44,758 nt of DNA, taken from contig MEOR01000076.1 of the NCBI GenBank assembly GCA_001769295.1, forward strand, positions 829 through 45,586, given 5' to 3'. The stretch comes from Bacteroidetes bacterium GWF2_49_14 (GTDB taxonomy: Bacteria; Bacteroidota; Bacteroidia; Bacteroidales; UBA12481). This document shows positions 24,823-34,140 of this stretch, in pieces. The translations under genes were made by a program, and so were the position numbers. Under the pieces are notes generated by a model, which searched no databases, was not told where the DNA came from, and worked only from the letters and a program-made list of their open reading frames with translations. Numbering within the stretch: position 1 is the first letter of the stretch; each line of letters opens with the position of its first letter.

Positions 24823-26160
24823 TCATTCCTCAGGTTTCCCGATCGTGATCACGAACCGGCTGCCCATACCGGGTTTGGAGAAGACTTCAATTCCGAAATG
24901 ATGGTAGTCGGCTATTTTCTTGACCAGGGCCAGTCCCAGTCCGAAATTGTTCTCGCCCTCCTGGAACTTCTTGAACCGCGAAAAGATTTTGGGCAGGTTT
25001 TCTTCGGATATGCCGACCCCGTTGTCAGAGACTTCAACTATGGCTGACCCGTCCCTGAAAACCTGATTTATGGCAATCCACCCTCCTTCCGGGGTGTATT
25101 TGATGGCATTGTTGACCAGGTTGAAGAACAGGATATGAAGCAACTCACTGTTCCCTCGAATCCCGGTTTTCCGGTCGGGCTGGCTGAGGCTGAACTGAAG
25201 CTCCTTCTGTTCGAAGTGCTCGGTAAAATCAACTCCGATCTGGCCCAGCAGCTCATTCAGGTCGACCGTATCGGTGAGAAGGTACTCCTCGTTTTCGATG
25301 CGCGACATCAGGAGAAGGGTTCTCACCAGCCGGGTAAGCCGGCCCAGGGTGACCTTTGATTCGATGATCTTAATCATTTCATCATCAGTCAGTTTCGTGG
25401 AATTAACAAAATTATCAAGCTTGGTCCGGATAATGCTTATCGGGGTAAGCAATTCATGGGAGATATTGCTGATATAATCGCGTTCATCGTTAAAGGCCGT
25501 TTCAATCTTCCGCATCAGGCCGTGAATGTTTTCCTCCAGGTACCTGAAATCGGTGGTGGAGGTTCCCACGGGGGTGTAATCGAAGTTTTTCGGATGATCG
25601 GAACGCTTCAGTTTCTCGATGATACGTCCGAAAGGCCTGAGCAGCTGCTGGGTAACAAACAGATCGATCAGGATGGTAATTCCAACCAGGACCAGCAGGA
25701 AATAGAAGGTGAATTTGCGGAACTGTTTTTCAAACCGGACAATGCTGGTGATACTTTTTCCGATCTCAATCAGGTAATAGGTGCCTCCCGACTCGATAGT
25801 GGCGCTGATCACGCGGTAATCCAGTATCTCTCCTTCGATTTTCCGCTTGGAATAGTCAATTTCCTCATACAACACCTTTTCATCGGCCTTCTCGATCGAA
25901 ATATACTCTTCCTTCAGGATATTATAACTTCCGAATGCCTGGTAACCGCCGCCCAGGTTAATGAACTCATCCACCCCATACTGCTCCACCAGCGAGTAAA
26001 CCGTGTCGAGCTTGCTGATCAGCTGCTTGTCCATCTCACGGATCGAGACCCGGTTCACCAGCCAGGGAATAATGAATACCGCCAGCGCGATGATCAGGAC
26101 CTTCGACAGGGCGTTGATCAGCGCGATTTTATTCTTCAGCTTTCCGGCAGGAAACGGCAT
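24823..26160 (-). CDS. Membrane sensor histidine kinase (OmpR-regulator partner)
   Basis: 445 residues. Two helices (VLIIALAVFIIPWLV near 20-38; FYFLLVLVGITILIDLFV near 155-172) flank a periplasmic sensor of about 115 residues. HAMP-like linker, H-box ISNISHELLTPISIIRTKLD near 230, N-box NLVNNAIKYTPEGG, G1 VSDNGVGIS, F-box FSRFKKF, G2 FGLGLALVKKI. It phosphorylates the response regulator encoded upstream; the TGATG overlap (one base shared) couples their translation. It is the last gene of a four-gene minus-strand operon. Signal unknown; the beta-barrel and small protein encoded upstream suggest an envelope cue. Confidence 0.94.
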   Translation of the reverse strand: MPFPAGKLKNKIALINALSKVLIIALAVFIIPWLVNRVSIREMDKQLISKLDTVYSLVEQYGVDEFINLGGGYQAFGSYNILKEEYISIEKADEKVLYEEIDYSKRKIEGEILDYRVISATIESGGTYYLIEIGKSITSIVRFEKQFRKFTFYFLLVLVGITILIDLFVTQQLLRPFGRIIEKLKRSDHPKNFDYTPVGTSTTDFRYLEENIHGLMRKIETAFNDERDYISNISHELLTPISIIRTKLDNFVNSTKLTDDEMIKIIESKVTLGRLTRLVRTLLLMSRIENEEYLLTDTVDLNELLGQIGVDFTEHFEQKELQFSLSQPDRKTGIRGNSELLHILFFNLVNNAIKYTPEGGWIAINQVFRDGSAIVEVSDNGVGISEENLPKIFSRFKKFQEGENNFGLGLALVKKIADYHHFGIEVFSKPGMGSRFVITIGKPEE

Positions 26161-26837
26161 CAGATAATTTCGAATTTATAGCCCAATCCTCTCACGGTTT
26201 TAATCCGGTTAACCGGATCGAATTCAGCCAGTTTTTTGCGGATATTTTTTATGTGAACCTCGATATAGTTCGAGTCAAAATCATCTTCATAAAAACTTCC
26301 CCAGATATGTTCCACGAGCTGCAGGCGGTCGAGGACCCGTCCCTTGTTGAGGACCAGGTAGCTGAGCAGGTCGTACTCTTTTTTGGTAAGATTGACCGGT
26401 GTTTCCTGCCAGGTAAGCTGCAGTTTATTGATGTCGAGGGCGAAATCCCCGAAACGGATCACAGAACTCGCATGCCCGAATTTTCTGCGGGTGATGGCCT
26501 GAAGCCTGGAGTGAAGTTCGAGAAGGGAAAAAGGCTTGGCAAGGTAGTCGTCGGCCCCGGAATTGAAGCCTTTAATCTTGTCGTCGAGCTCGCCGCGGGC
26601 GGTGATGACGATGAAGTAAGCTTCCGAGTTGAACCGCTTGGCTTCGGGAATCAGGTTGAGCCCGTTGTAATCGGGCAGCCCGATATCGAGAAGGACAAAA
26701 TCGTAGGGGTTGACGGCCAGCTTCTCCGATGCATCCCGGCCGGTAAAGGAGAGGTCGCACTGGTACTGCTCGTTTCGCAGAAAGGAAGCGATCTCTTCCG
26801 CGAGACTTTTCTCATCCTCTATAATCAGGATTCTCAT
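26160..26837 (-). CDS. OmpR/PhoB-family response regulator
   Basis: 225 residues: receiver domain with acidic EDE near residue 7-9, phospho-acceptor Asp in FVLLDIGLPDYNG near 51, Thr in VITARG and Lys in LAKPFSLLE; then a winged-helix DNA-binding domain ending YIEVHIKNIRKKLAEF and VRGLGYKFEI. It overlaps the upstream gene by 4 bp and the kinase by 1 bp. No strong operator is visible, but the operon's own promoter near 28010 or the adjacent lipoprotein gene are reasonable targets. Confidence 0.95.
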   Translation of the reverse strand: MRILIIEDEKSLAEEIASFLRNEQYQCDLSFTGRDASEKLAVNPYDFVLLDIGLPDYNGLNLIPEAKRFNSEAYFIVITARGELDDKIKGFNSGADDYLAKPFSLLELHSRLQAITRRKFGHASSVIRFGDFALDINKLQLTWQETPVNLTKKEYDLLSYLVLNKGRVLDRLQLVEHIWGSFYEDDFDSNYIEVHIKNIRKKLAEFDPVNRIKTVRGLGYKFEII

Positions 26838-27694
26838 TTACTGAAAATCAGGGCATAGTTGAGGGTAACCAGGAATCCCGACTGGCTTGTCCACTGCTGC
26901 TCCCTGAGGGTGCGTGACGGTATTGCGTGGTACCCGGCGACGCTGAGGGTGAAGCTGCCCAGGGAGTATTGGACCGGCAGGATCAGACTCAGGTTTTGAT
27001 ACTCGAAATCCCGCTTAGGCTGGAAAGGAAAGGGCGGCATGCCGCCATGTTTCCGTTCCCAGATGCGGCCGGCCATGCCCGGGATCCAGTAGGTTGTTCC
27101 AAACGAGGCGGTCACGGTGGGAGAGATTACCAGCGAACCGGTGGGAGACGGAAGTCCGTCGAAACTAAAATCATAGGAGAGACTCAGATCGAGGAAATAA
27201 TTTGGCCTTCCGCCCAACAGCAGACTGTTGTCAATAGACAGGGTAAAGTTCTTCGGCCGCCAGGCTCCTGAAAATTCAACGTCGTGCCTGTAATTGATTC
27301 CTTCAAAAATTGAATCTCCGCTGAAATGGCGGAATCCGTAGGAGACATCCAGATCGAACTGCTCCTTCCAGGTTTTGGTGTACCCGAATCCGATTTCACC
27401 TTCCCAGGTTGACTGGGTTGCCGAAAAGTAATTGTAATAATCAGCAGCGGCATACAGGCCTTTACTGCTGTAAAACGACAGGCTGGACAACAGAGCCGGC
27501 CGCATGAAGGCATTGGCAATGCGGGGGTTTGCCCGGTTGTTGGTATAACCGGCGTTGACCAGCATGAAACTGGGTTGCCGCAGCCCTGCAGCCGAATCAG
27601 GAAGGACCTGACCAGAGAGAGCCAGCGGCAGCATTAGGATGGCAAGGATTGCGGGTGCCCGGGTTGCCCGGGTAGCAGAGTGGATGGATTTCAT
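26834..27694 (-). CDS. Outer-membrane beta-barrel-like protein
   Basis: 286 residues with a signal peptide (RAPAILAILMLPLALSGQ). The mature protein is made of alternating short hydrophobic/aromatic strands (LYAAADYYNYF, FDLDVSYGFRHFSG, YFLDLSLSYDFSF, FTLSVAGYHAIP) and ends LVTLNYALIFSK, all suggestive of an outer-membrane barrel. I recognise no specific family. It is the second gene of the operon with the two-component pair, so it may be the regulated membrane component or sense the same condition. The 4-bp overlap with the regulator is ATGA. Confidence 0.75.
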   Translation of the reverse strand: MKSIHSATRATRAPAILAILMLPLALSGQVLPDSAAGLRQPSFMLVNAGYTNNRANPRIANAFMRPALLSSLSFYSSKGLYAAADYYNYFSATQSTWEGEIGFGYTKTWKEQFDLDVSYGFRHFSGDSIFEGINYRHDVEFSGAWRPKNFTLSIDNSLLLGGRPNYFLDLSLSYDFSFDGLPSPTGSLVISPTVTASFGTTYWIPGMAGRIWERKHGGMPPFPFQPKRDFEYQNLSLILPVQYSLGSFTLSVAGYHAIPSRTLREQQWTSQSGFLVTLNYALIFSK

Positions 27695-27708
27695 GGCAAT
27701 TTGGATCG

Positions 27709-27990
27709 TTACCTCCGTTTATGAATCTTCATGGATTTCCGGAGGGCCTTGTTAATAGTTTGCATTTGCTGCATGGTGGCTTTTCTGTTCTGCAGTCTGA
27801 TAGCTTCCAGGTTCTTGTCGGTGACAGGAACGGTCTTGACGGTTTCGGTAGCCTGCTTCAGCTTATTGTCCGTCTCCTTTTTAACCAGCTCTTCCTTACC
27901 AGTGGATTTGGTTATTCTTTCCTGCCCAAAGGAGAAGGAGAAGATGCCAATAAGGAAGCCCAGTGTCGCTAAAAGTCTTTTCAAATTCAT
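27709..27990 (-). CDS. Small secreted protein, Lys/Gln-rich
   Basis: 93 residues from the ATG at 27990, chosen because the earlier in-frame ATG at 28008 almost touches a promoter -7 box (28010-28017) and would sit upstream of the expected transcript start. Signal peptide NLKRLLATLGFLIGIFSFSF then GQ. The mature part is hydrophilic, Lys/Thr/Gln-rich and probably helical (NKLKQATETVKTV, NRKATMQQMQTINKALRKSM) with a basic end KIHKRR. It begins the four-gene operon, 14 bp before the barrel gene. No family recognised; a periplasmic accessory or signal-modulating protein is a guess. Confidence 0.65.
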   Translation of the reverse strand: MNLKRLLATLGFLIGIFSFSFGQERITKSTGKEELVKKETDNKLKQATETVKTVPVTDKNLEAIRLQNRKATMQQMQTINKALRKSMKIHKRR

Positions 27991-28009
27991 CACCAATCGT
28001 AAGTTCATG

Positions 28010-28017
28010 CAAATGTA
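28010..28017 (-). promoter_or_regulatory. Bacteroidota -7 box for the two-component operon
   Basis: On the minus strand TACATTTG matches TAnnTTTG exactly. It lies 20 nt upstream of the chosen start at 27990. A clean -33 TTTG at 19-21 bp is not seen (TGGT lies at 19 bp), so the call is partial. Confidence 0.45.
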
Positions 28018-28031
28018 AAACCTTGAAATAC

Positions 28032-28074
28032 AAAACCACCAGGGCTGACCATAATAATCATCCCCGGTGGTTTT
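28032..28074 (-). terminator. Terminator of the Gly/His-tailed lipoprotein gene
   Basis: AAAACCACC...GGTGGTTTT form a 9-bp outer stem with an inner AGGG/CCCC pairing. On the minus strand it follows the lipoprotein stop at 28098 by 23 bp and ends in TTTTG. It separates that gene from the downstream operon. Confidence 0.7.
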
Positions 28075-28097
28075 CTGAGGTTTTTCAATTCCTGTTA

Positions 28098-29075
28098 TTA
28101 CTTGCCACCATGACCTTTTCCATGGCCTTTACCGTGACCCATACCGCGACCGCCGGGTCCCGGCATGAAGCCTGCCAGGGTGATGGTTTCACTCTCGCCA
28201 TTGGTGGTAACGGTTGCGAGGTTGTCGCAGGTTCCGTCGCCATAATCCACCGTGATTTCCGTTCCGTCGCTCACAACGATCTTTGTGGTTCCGGAGACGA
28301 AGACCCCACGACACTCTTTGGAATAGTTTCTCACCAGCGGAGTGAGGGTCTCGCTCGTGAAGGTGTTTCCGCTCACCAGGCTGCCCGAGGAGGTGCCGGT
28401 GACCTGGATCACATCATCCCTGCGGCTCCCGGTATCCGTTCCGGCGGTTACCAGCCTGGTTTTTTCCGAAGCCCAGGTAATGGTTCCGCTGCCGTCGGCC
28501 ATTACAACCGAACCGTTTTCGGTAATCTTAGCCTCCCGGTTGCCTTCGGCGTTTATGGCCGACCTGACTTCGGAAGTGCCCAGAACCAGGTTTCCGTCGA
28601 CGTAATAGTCTTCGAACGCGAAGGTAATGGTTGCTTCACCCTCCCAGTAATCGCCCGTGCAGCTCATGATGATCTTGCCCAGCCGCGTCTTGCCATCGGG
28701 GCTTGTGCAGCTGTCGGCACCGAAGTTAATGGTGGTGACCAGGGTCTCTCCCACATATTCTTTTGAAATCCGTGTACAGGGACTCATCCGGTGATGACCG
28801 CCCATGTTGAGACTGTCGTGCATGTGGCCGAGGTCTCCGATGCAGATAGTGTCACGTTCACGAAGCATGCCTTCATAGGTGCTCAGCATCTCGTCGCCGA
28901 TTTCCATGACATCATCGAAGGTTTCTGCCGTATAGGTCTGTGCTGCGGCCTTAAGAGTATTCTCACTCAGAGAGCTGGTGAGTAGGGTGTTATCATTTTT
29001 CTGGCAAGCCGTAAAAACGGCAAGCAGTGTGCCAGCCAGGAATAATACCTGCTTCAAACTTTTTCTGTTCTTCAT
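28098..29075 (-). CDS. Lipoprotein with Gly/His/Lys-rich C-terminal tail
   Basis: 325 residues; lipobox FTAC with Cys24. An N-terminal His-rich patch (GDLGHMHDSLNMGGHHRMSP) is followed by a Thr/Ser/Gly-rich beta-like body without a recognised family. The body holds SCTSPDGKTRLGKIIMSCTG and SGSLVSGNTFTSETLTPLVR. The tail MGHGKGHGKGHGGK follows GFMPGPGGRG, a possible metal-binding or polyanion-binding extension. Its direction and position directly upstream of the two-component operon suggest it may belong to the same stress response, but a terminator separates them. Confidence 0.8.
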   Translation of the reverse strand: MKNRKSLKQVLFLAGTLLAVFTACQKNDNTLLTSSLSENTLKAAAQTYTAETFDDVMEIGDEMLSTYEGMLRERDTICIGDLGHMHDSLNMGGHHRMSPCTRISKEYVGETLVTTINFGADSCTSPDGKTRLGKIIMSCTGDYWEGEATITFAFEDYYVDGNLVLGTSEVRSAINAEGNREAKITENGSVVMADGSGTITWASEKTRLVTAGTDTGSRRDDVIQVTGTSSGSLVSGNTFTSETLTPLVRNYSKECRGVFVSGTTKIVVSDGTEITVDYGDGTCDNLATVTTNGESETITLAGFMPGPGGRGMGHGKGHGKGHGGK

Positions 29076-29255
29076 AATCCGGTTACATTTTAATGTTAAT
29101 ACTGATAAGTACGATGCAAGGATATAACCGGAAGATGAAGCGAAAATGAAGGAGGAAAAATAAAAAAGTGTAAAAAATACATTTATCGTAGTATATAATT
29201 TTTAAATTTACTATGTCAAATTAAACGTAAAATATACACTTATTCGTCCATCCGA
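29076..29255. other. Divergent AT-rich regulatory region
   Basis: This 180-bp gap separates the minus-strand lipoprotein from SusC and must hold both promoters. On the minus strand TATCCTTG (29117-29124) is one base off the -7 consensus. On the plus strand the stretch 29180-29240 is AT-rich (TACATTTATC, TATATAATTTTT) without a clean -33/-7 pair. No anti-sigma/ECF or hybrid two-component regulator gene lies next to SusC. Confidence 0.4.
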
Positions 29256-32200
29256 ATGAAAAACAAACATCTGGCCAATCCTGTTGCATCAGCCAAGAGG
29301 TTGGCAGCTAAGTATGTGTTTTTGATGGCGCTTCTTTTGGTTCCATTCAACACATTTGTTTCAGCCGTACTCTATGCCAGCAGCACGGCGGTTGCGCCGT
29401 GGAGTGTTAAGGTCTCCGGTACTGTTCAGGACAAGAACGGCGAGCCGATCATCGGGGCCACTGTCCTGGAAAAGGGGACCAATAATGGTACTTCAACCGA
29501 CCGGAACGGAAAATTCACACTGGAGGTCGCAGGACCGGGATCGGTATTACGCATTACTTACGTAGGATATAAACCGATAGAACAACCAGTGGGATTGTCG
29601 GCAACATTCAGCATTACATTGCTGGAGGAGGAGAAACTGATGGATGAGGTGGTTGTGATCGGGTATGGAACCCAGCGGAAGGGAGATGTTACCAGCGCTG
29701 TTTCCAGTGTCAAGAAGGAAGATTTCCTGGTTGGCAACATTCAGGATGCTGCCGAGCTGGTCAAGGGTAAAGTGGCCGGTTTGACCGTAACCAAAGGTTC
29801 GGGTGACCCCAACGCAGAATCAACGATCCGGTTACGGGGTATCACCAGCCTCATCGGAAGCATCAGCCCGCTGATTCTGATCGACGGGATTGAAGGTTCG
29901 CTGAGCACCGTTGCTCCGGAAAATATTGAGTCGTTCGATGTGCTGAAGGACGCATCTGCGGCTGCCATCTACGGCACCCGTGGTGCGAATGGCGTCATCC
30001 TGATTACAACCAATGCAGGCAAACGTCAGGAGGAGACCCATGTTACCTACTCCGGGTACGGCTCGCTGTCCCATTTTGCCAAGTTGGCTGATTTCATGGA
30101 CCCCGGCGATGTACGGAAAGGATTGACCGCATACAGCGACAAAGGTTGGGATACCGACTGGGTATCGGCAATTTCCCGGATCGGCTATACGCAGAACCAC
30201 AGCCTGAGCATTTCTGGGGGTACCCGGAAAACCAGTTATTCCGGCAACCTGGCATACCGTCAGGAGGAGGGTACCATCAAGAGGTCGAACAATGACGAGT
30301 TGAAAATGCAGTTCGACCTGAGCCACTGGATGTTTGACGACAAGGTAAAGCTGAACTTCAATATGGTAAAAGGAATGCACGAAAATGACGTGACTAATGC
30401 CAGCAGCGGCGGCATAGCCAATATCTATCGCCAGGCAGTGATCCGCAATCCAACCGCACCTATATATATTGAGGGCGATCCGAACCGGGATTATTACGAA
30501 GACTTTGCCATCTTCCAGTATTTCAATCCGGTAGCGATGATTAATGAGAATGTGGGAGAAACCAAGCGGGAATGGACCCGGATTACCGGGAGTGTGACCC
30601 TGGAGCCCGTCAAGGGTTGGCAGACCAACCTGAAGCTCTCGACCAACCGTTCGAACGGTAACACGGAGTCCTACAGCACCAAGGACTATTATACGTCAAC
30701 CACTGCCGGCTACAACGGATATGCCTACAAGGGGAGCAACTATGCCGAATCCGATCAGCTGGAAATGACCTCGAAATATGAGAACAACTTCAACGGCATG
30801 CACCGGTTGTCCGCTTTAGCCGGATACAGTTATCAGTATGACATGTATGAATCAATGTCGGCATCCAACTATAACTTCCCTACGGATGCCTATCTGTATA
30901 ACAATATCAGCATGGGTGCGGCTTTGAAGGAGGGGAAAGCCGGAATGGGAAGTTATAAGGAGGACAGCAAGCTGATCAGTTTTTTCGGAAGGGTTAGCTA
31001 CGGATATCTGAATAAATATAATCTTCTGATGAGTGTTCGTCACGAAGGTTCCTCAAAATTCGGGGTGAACCACAAATGGGGGACATTTCCCGCCATTTCC
31101 GCCGGCTGGACCATCAGCAACGAAGAATTCATGCAGGGTCAGGATTGGATCAGCAACCTGAGGCTGCGTATGGGGTATGGCGTAACCGGCGTGATTCCGG
31201 GGAGCTCCTACATGTCATTTACCACCTATAATTACAACAGCACCTCCTGGGGGTACTACCTGAACAGTGCAGGAGTATGGTCCCCGAGCCTGGAAGTCAC
31301 TTCCAATTCAAACCCCAACCTCAAGTGGGAAAAGTCGGGAGAGTTCAATGTCGGTCTGGAGTTTGGTTTCCTGGATGGACTGATCGGCGGCTCGCTCGAC
31401 TATTACAACAAGATCACCAATGACCTGCTCTATTCTTACAATGTGCCCTCGCCGCCGAACCTCTTTACTTCAACCTATGCCAATGTCGGCACTCTGCAGA
31501 ACCAGGGGATTGAGCTGATGATTAGCGCCACTCCCGTTAAAACCGAGAATTTCACGTATATCACTACGCTGACGGCTTCGCACAATACACATAAGCTGTT
31601 GAGCCTTTCCAATGACCTGTATGAGACCGATAACTATGTCAATACCGGTTATGCCGGCGACCCCGTCTCTCTTCCTACCCAACGGCTGGAGGTTGGTTCT
31701 TCTTTCGGCAGGTACTGGACGCTGAAAACAACGGGATTATCCGCCAACGGACTTTGGATGGTTGAGAATCCGGCCACGGGCAAATATGAAGAATGGAATG
31801 CGAGCATGTCCAATGATGATTACCGCCAATGGATGGGTTCAGCCATTCCAAAGGTTTACCTGGGCTGGAACAATGCTTTCCGCTGGAAGAAGTTCGACCT
31901 GAACCTCCAGATGAGTTCGCAGCTAGGCTTCCAGATTGTCAACGAACAACGGATGTTCTACGAAAACAATTCCATCGCCTACAACCGGCTGGAGACAGCA
32001 GCAAACCTGATTCCCATAGTGGATGAGAACGGGCAGCCTACGGGAGAAACCCGCGCCCTGTCGTCTGCTCAGTCACAAACGATCGTGAGCTGGTACTATG
32101 AAAACGGAGCTTTCCTCAAGATGGATTACCTCACCCTGGGATACAATTTTGACACTTCAAAAATGAAATACGTCAACAATATCCGTTTGTACCTGTCGGG

Positions 32201-32345
32201 TGAAAACCTGTTTTGCCTGACCAACTATTCAGGGATGGATCCGGAGCTGAGTAATGCGGATATCTGGTCTATGGGTATTGACGGACGAGACAAGTATCCT
32301 ACGATACGCTCAATTACCATAGGCGCCAATATTAATTTCAAATAG
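29256..32345 (+). CDS. susC-like: SusC-type TonB-dependent outer-membrane receptor
   Basis: 1029 residues. Signal peptide, then a CarboxypepD-regulatory-like domain (VSGTVQDKNGEPIIGATVLE, TYVGYKP) at about 50-125. The TonB-box region follows (DEVVVIGYGTQRKGDVTSA), then the plug with DASAAAIYGTRGANGVI and a long beta-barrel ending in Phe-Lys (INFK). Length and motifs are those of SusC/RagA. It imports oligomers across the outer membrane using TonB, with SusD as the lid. The SusD-like gene follows by 9 bp, and two module-sharing lipoproteins follow in the same direction. No glycosidase is present in the block, which points to a non-glycan or glycoprotein ligand. Confidence 0.96.
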   Translation: MKNKHLANPVASAKRLAAKYVFLMALLLVPFNTFVSAVLYASSTAVAPWSVKVSGTVQDKNGEPIIGATVLEKGTNNGTSTDRNGKFTLEVAGPGSVLRITYVGYKPIEQPVGLSATFSITLLEEEKLMDEVVVIGYGTQRKGDVTSAVSSVKKEDFLVGNIQDAAELVKGKVAGLTVTKGSGDPNAESTIRLRGITSLIGSISPLILIDGIEGSLSTVAPENIESFDVLKDASAAAIYGTRGANGVILITTNAGKRQEETHVTYSGYGSLSHFAKLADFMDPGDVRKGLTAYSDKGWDTDWVSAISRIGYTQNHSLSISGGTRKTSYSGNLAYRQEEGTIKRSNNDELKMQFDLSHWMFDDKVKLNFNMVKGMHENDVTNASSGGIANIYRQAVIRNPTAPIYIEGDPNRDYYEDFAIFQYFNPVAMINENVGETKREWTRITGSVTLEPVKGWQTNLKLSTNRSNGNTESYSTKDYYTSTTAGYNGYAYKGSNYAESDQLEMTSKYENNFNGMHRLSALAGYSYQYDMYESMSASNYNFPTDAYLYNNISMGAALKEGKAGMGSYKEDSKLISFFGRVSYGYLNKYNLLMSVRHEGSSKFGVNHKWGTFPAISAGWTISNEEFMQGQDWISNLRLRMGYGVTGVIPGSSYMSFTTYNYNSTSWGYYLNSAGVWSPSLEVTSNSNPNLKWEKSGEFNVGLEFGFLDGLIGGSLDYYNKITNDLLYSYNVPSPPNLFTSTYANVGTLQNQGIELMISATPVKTENFTYITTLTASHNTHKLLSLSNDLYETDNYVNTGYAGDPVSLPTQRLEVGSSFGRYWTLKTTGLSANGLWMVENPATGKYEEWNASMSNDDYRQWMGSAIPKVYLGWNNAFRWKKFDLNLQMSSQLGFQIVNEQRMFYENNSIAYNRLETAANLIPIVDENGQPTGETRALSSAQSQTIVSWYYENGAFLKMDYLTLGYNFDTSKMKYVNNIRLYLSGENLFCLTNYSGMDPELSNADIWSMGIDGRDKYPTIRSITIGANINFK

Positions 32346-32354
32346 GGATTCACC

Positions 32355-34088
32355 ATGAAAGCAAAGAATATACTATCCAGTGCGACTCTGGCCGTTGGAT
32401 TGATTTGTTTTTCATCCTGTACCAACCTCGATGAAAACATATACAGTTCATTGACGGCAGACAACATTACCTATACCCCGGAGGAAATAGAAAGTATGTC
32501 GGGACCGGTTTACACGAACCTTCGCTATACTTACTGGGCCTGGGAAGCGCTTTTCGACCAGTGCGAGGAGAGCGGTGACCTGCTGATGACCCCCCTGCGC
32601 ATCGGAGTAGGCTGGGGAGAGCAATACATTCTCCTGCACCAGCACACCTTTAACTCCTATATCCCGCATTTTTATCAAACCTGGTACTATCCCTTTGTTG
32701 GGATCGGCTATTGTAACATCCTGCTTGATATGGAAGGGATTAAGGCCAACAAGGAGAAGACGGCCGAATTCCGCGCCATGCGGGCGCTATATTACTATAT
32801 CATGCTCGACCTGTACCGCAATATTCCGCTGATCACCACTTCCACCCTGCCTGCCGGGTTCCTGCCGGTTCAGGAGGATCCTGAAAAGGTGTTCGATTTC
32901 ATCGTTTCGGAACTGGATTCCGCAAAAATGGACCTGCCCAAGACATCGGGTTACGGCCGGATGAATTACTATGTTGCCTGCATGACCCTGGCAAAGGTAT
33001 ACCTGAACCACAATGCATGGTTTTACGGGGATCCGGATGTGGACTACCGGAGCAATACCTGGTACGAAAAAGCGCTGGCAGAAGTTAACGAGGTGATGGC
33101 TTCGGCGAATTATTCACTGGCACCGAATTATAAGGATCCCTTTATGGCCGATGGAACGGGTTGTAATGAAATCATTTTTGCCCTGCCTCTGGATATAGAC
33201 TTTGCATCGGGCAATTATCTGAGTAACAAGTGTTTGCATAGTGCAAGCGCCGCAACCTTCCTGCTGAACTCGGCTCCGTGGGATGGAAGCTGTGCCCTAC
33301 CGCAATTTATGGATACCTATGATCCCGATGATCAGCGGAAGTCAGATACCTGGTTGTTCGGGCAGCAGTATTCCTACAAAAAGGACGGCACCCCCATTAC
33401 GATCTATCAGTATAACCAGTACAAAGAAGCGGGGGATACCGACGGGCTGGTGGCTACAGCAATTAAAACCGATGATGGTCCGCTCATTTATACCACCACC
33501 GTGCATAGTATCAATAACCCGGGGGCTTATCCCTTTGAGGGCGCCCGCTTCTGGAAACAGGAGATTGTGACAGGCAGGGATGGCACCTACGGGAACGATG
33601 TCTGTTTTTACCGCCTGGCCGATGCCATGTTCATAAAGGCTGAGTGCCTGCTGAGGCTGGGCCGGGATCAGCAGGTTGCTGCCGACCTGGTGTCTGAAGT
33701 CCGCGAGCGCTCTTTCCCAGGCAAAGAAGCAAAGGCCCGTCGTACGGTTTCCGACCTCGAGGGAGGCAGCTGCTATGATTACGGATTGCGGGAAACCCGG
33801 GCCGACGGCCAGGAGGTATCTACTTTTGAAGGCGGCGATGACATTGAACTGGGCGGCCTGCTGGATGACCTTGCCTGGGAATTTGTCGGTGAACATCACC
33901 GCCGCCAGGACCTGATCCGCTTCCGCCTGAGAGACGGTTCGCGTAATGTCTTTAACGGTAAGTCGCGTTTTTGCTATGACGCCAGAAGTGTTCCATCCTC
34001 AGATGATACGAAGAAAAATCTTTATCCCATCTACCAGAACTTCCTGGATGCCAATATCAACCTGAAACAGAATTCCGGATACGAATAA
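32355..34088 (+). CDS. susD-like: SusD/RagB-family surface lipoprotein
   Basis: 577 residues; lipobox FSSC with Cys22. N-terminal SusD-like part (NLDENIYSSLTADNITYTPE, FRAMRALYYYIMLDLYRNIP) with the TPR-like helices, and the C-terminal RagB/SusD part (YRLADAMFIKAECLLRLGRD, EFVGEHHRRQDLIRFRLRDG, LYPIYQNFLDANINLKQNSG) giving the canonical ending. It caps the SusC barrel and delivers ligand. Ligand specificity cannot be read from sequence. It is 52 bp upstream of the DUF4859-like lipoprotein gene. Confidence 0.96.
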   Translation: MKAKNILSSATLAVGLICFSSCTNLDENIYSSLTADNITYTPEEIESMSGPVYTNLRYTYWAWEALFDQCEESGDLLMTPLRIGVGWGEQYILLHQHTFNSYIPHFYQTWYYPFVGIGYCNILLDMEGIKANKEKTAEFRAMRALYYYIMLDLYRNIPLITTSTLPAGFLPVQEDPEKVFDFIVSELDSAKMDLPKTSGYGRMNYYVACMTLAKVYLNHNAWFYGDPDVDYRSNTWYEKALAEVNEVMASANYSLAPNYKDPFMADGTGCNEIIFALPLDIDFASGNYLSNKCLHSASAATFLLNSAPWDGSCALPQFMDTYDPDDQRKSDTWLFGQQYSYKKDGTPITIYQYNQYKEAGDTDGLVATAIKTDDGPLIYTTTVHSINNPGAYPFEGARFWKQEIVTGRDGTYGNDVCFYRLADAMFIKAECLLRLGRDQQVAADLVSEVRERSFPGKEAKARRTVSDLEGGSCYDYGLRETRADGQEVSTFEGGDDIELGGLLDDLAWEFVGEHHRRQDLIRFRLRDGSRNVFNGKSRFCYDARSVPSSDDTKKNLYPIYQNFLDANINLKQNSGYE

Positions 34089-34140
34089 ACCTTAATCAGC
34101 AGATTATTAACAAAACTACTATTACCTAAATGTCAGAATT

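Noticed and set aside
26253-26858. Long plus-strand open frame opposite the OmpR-type regulator
   Set aside because: It is the antisense shadow of a well-supported gene with all regulator motifs on the minus strand.
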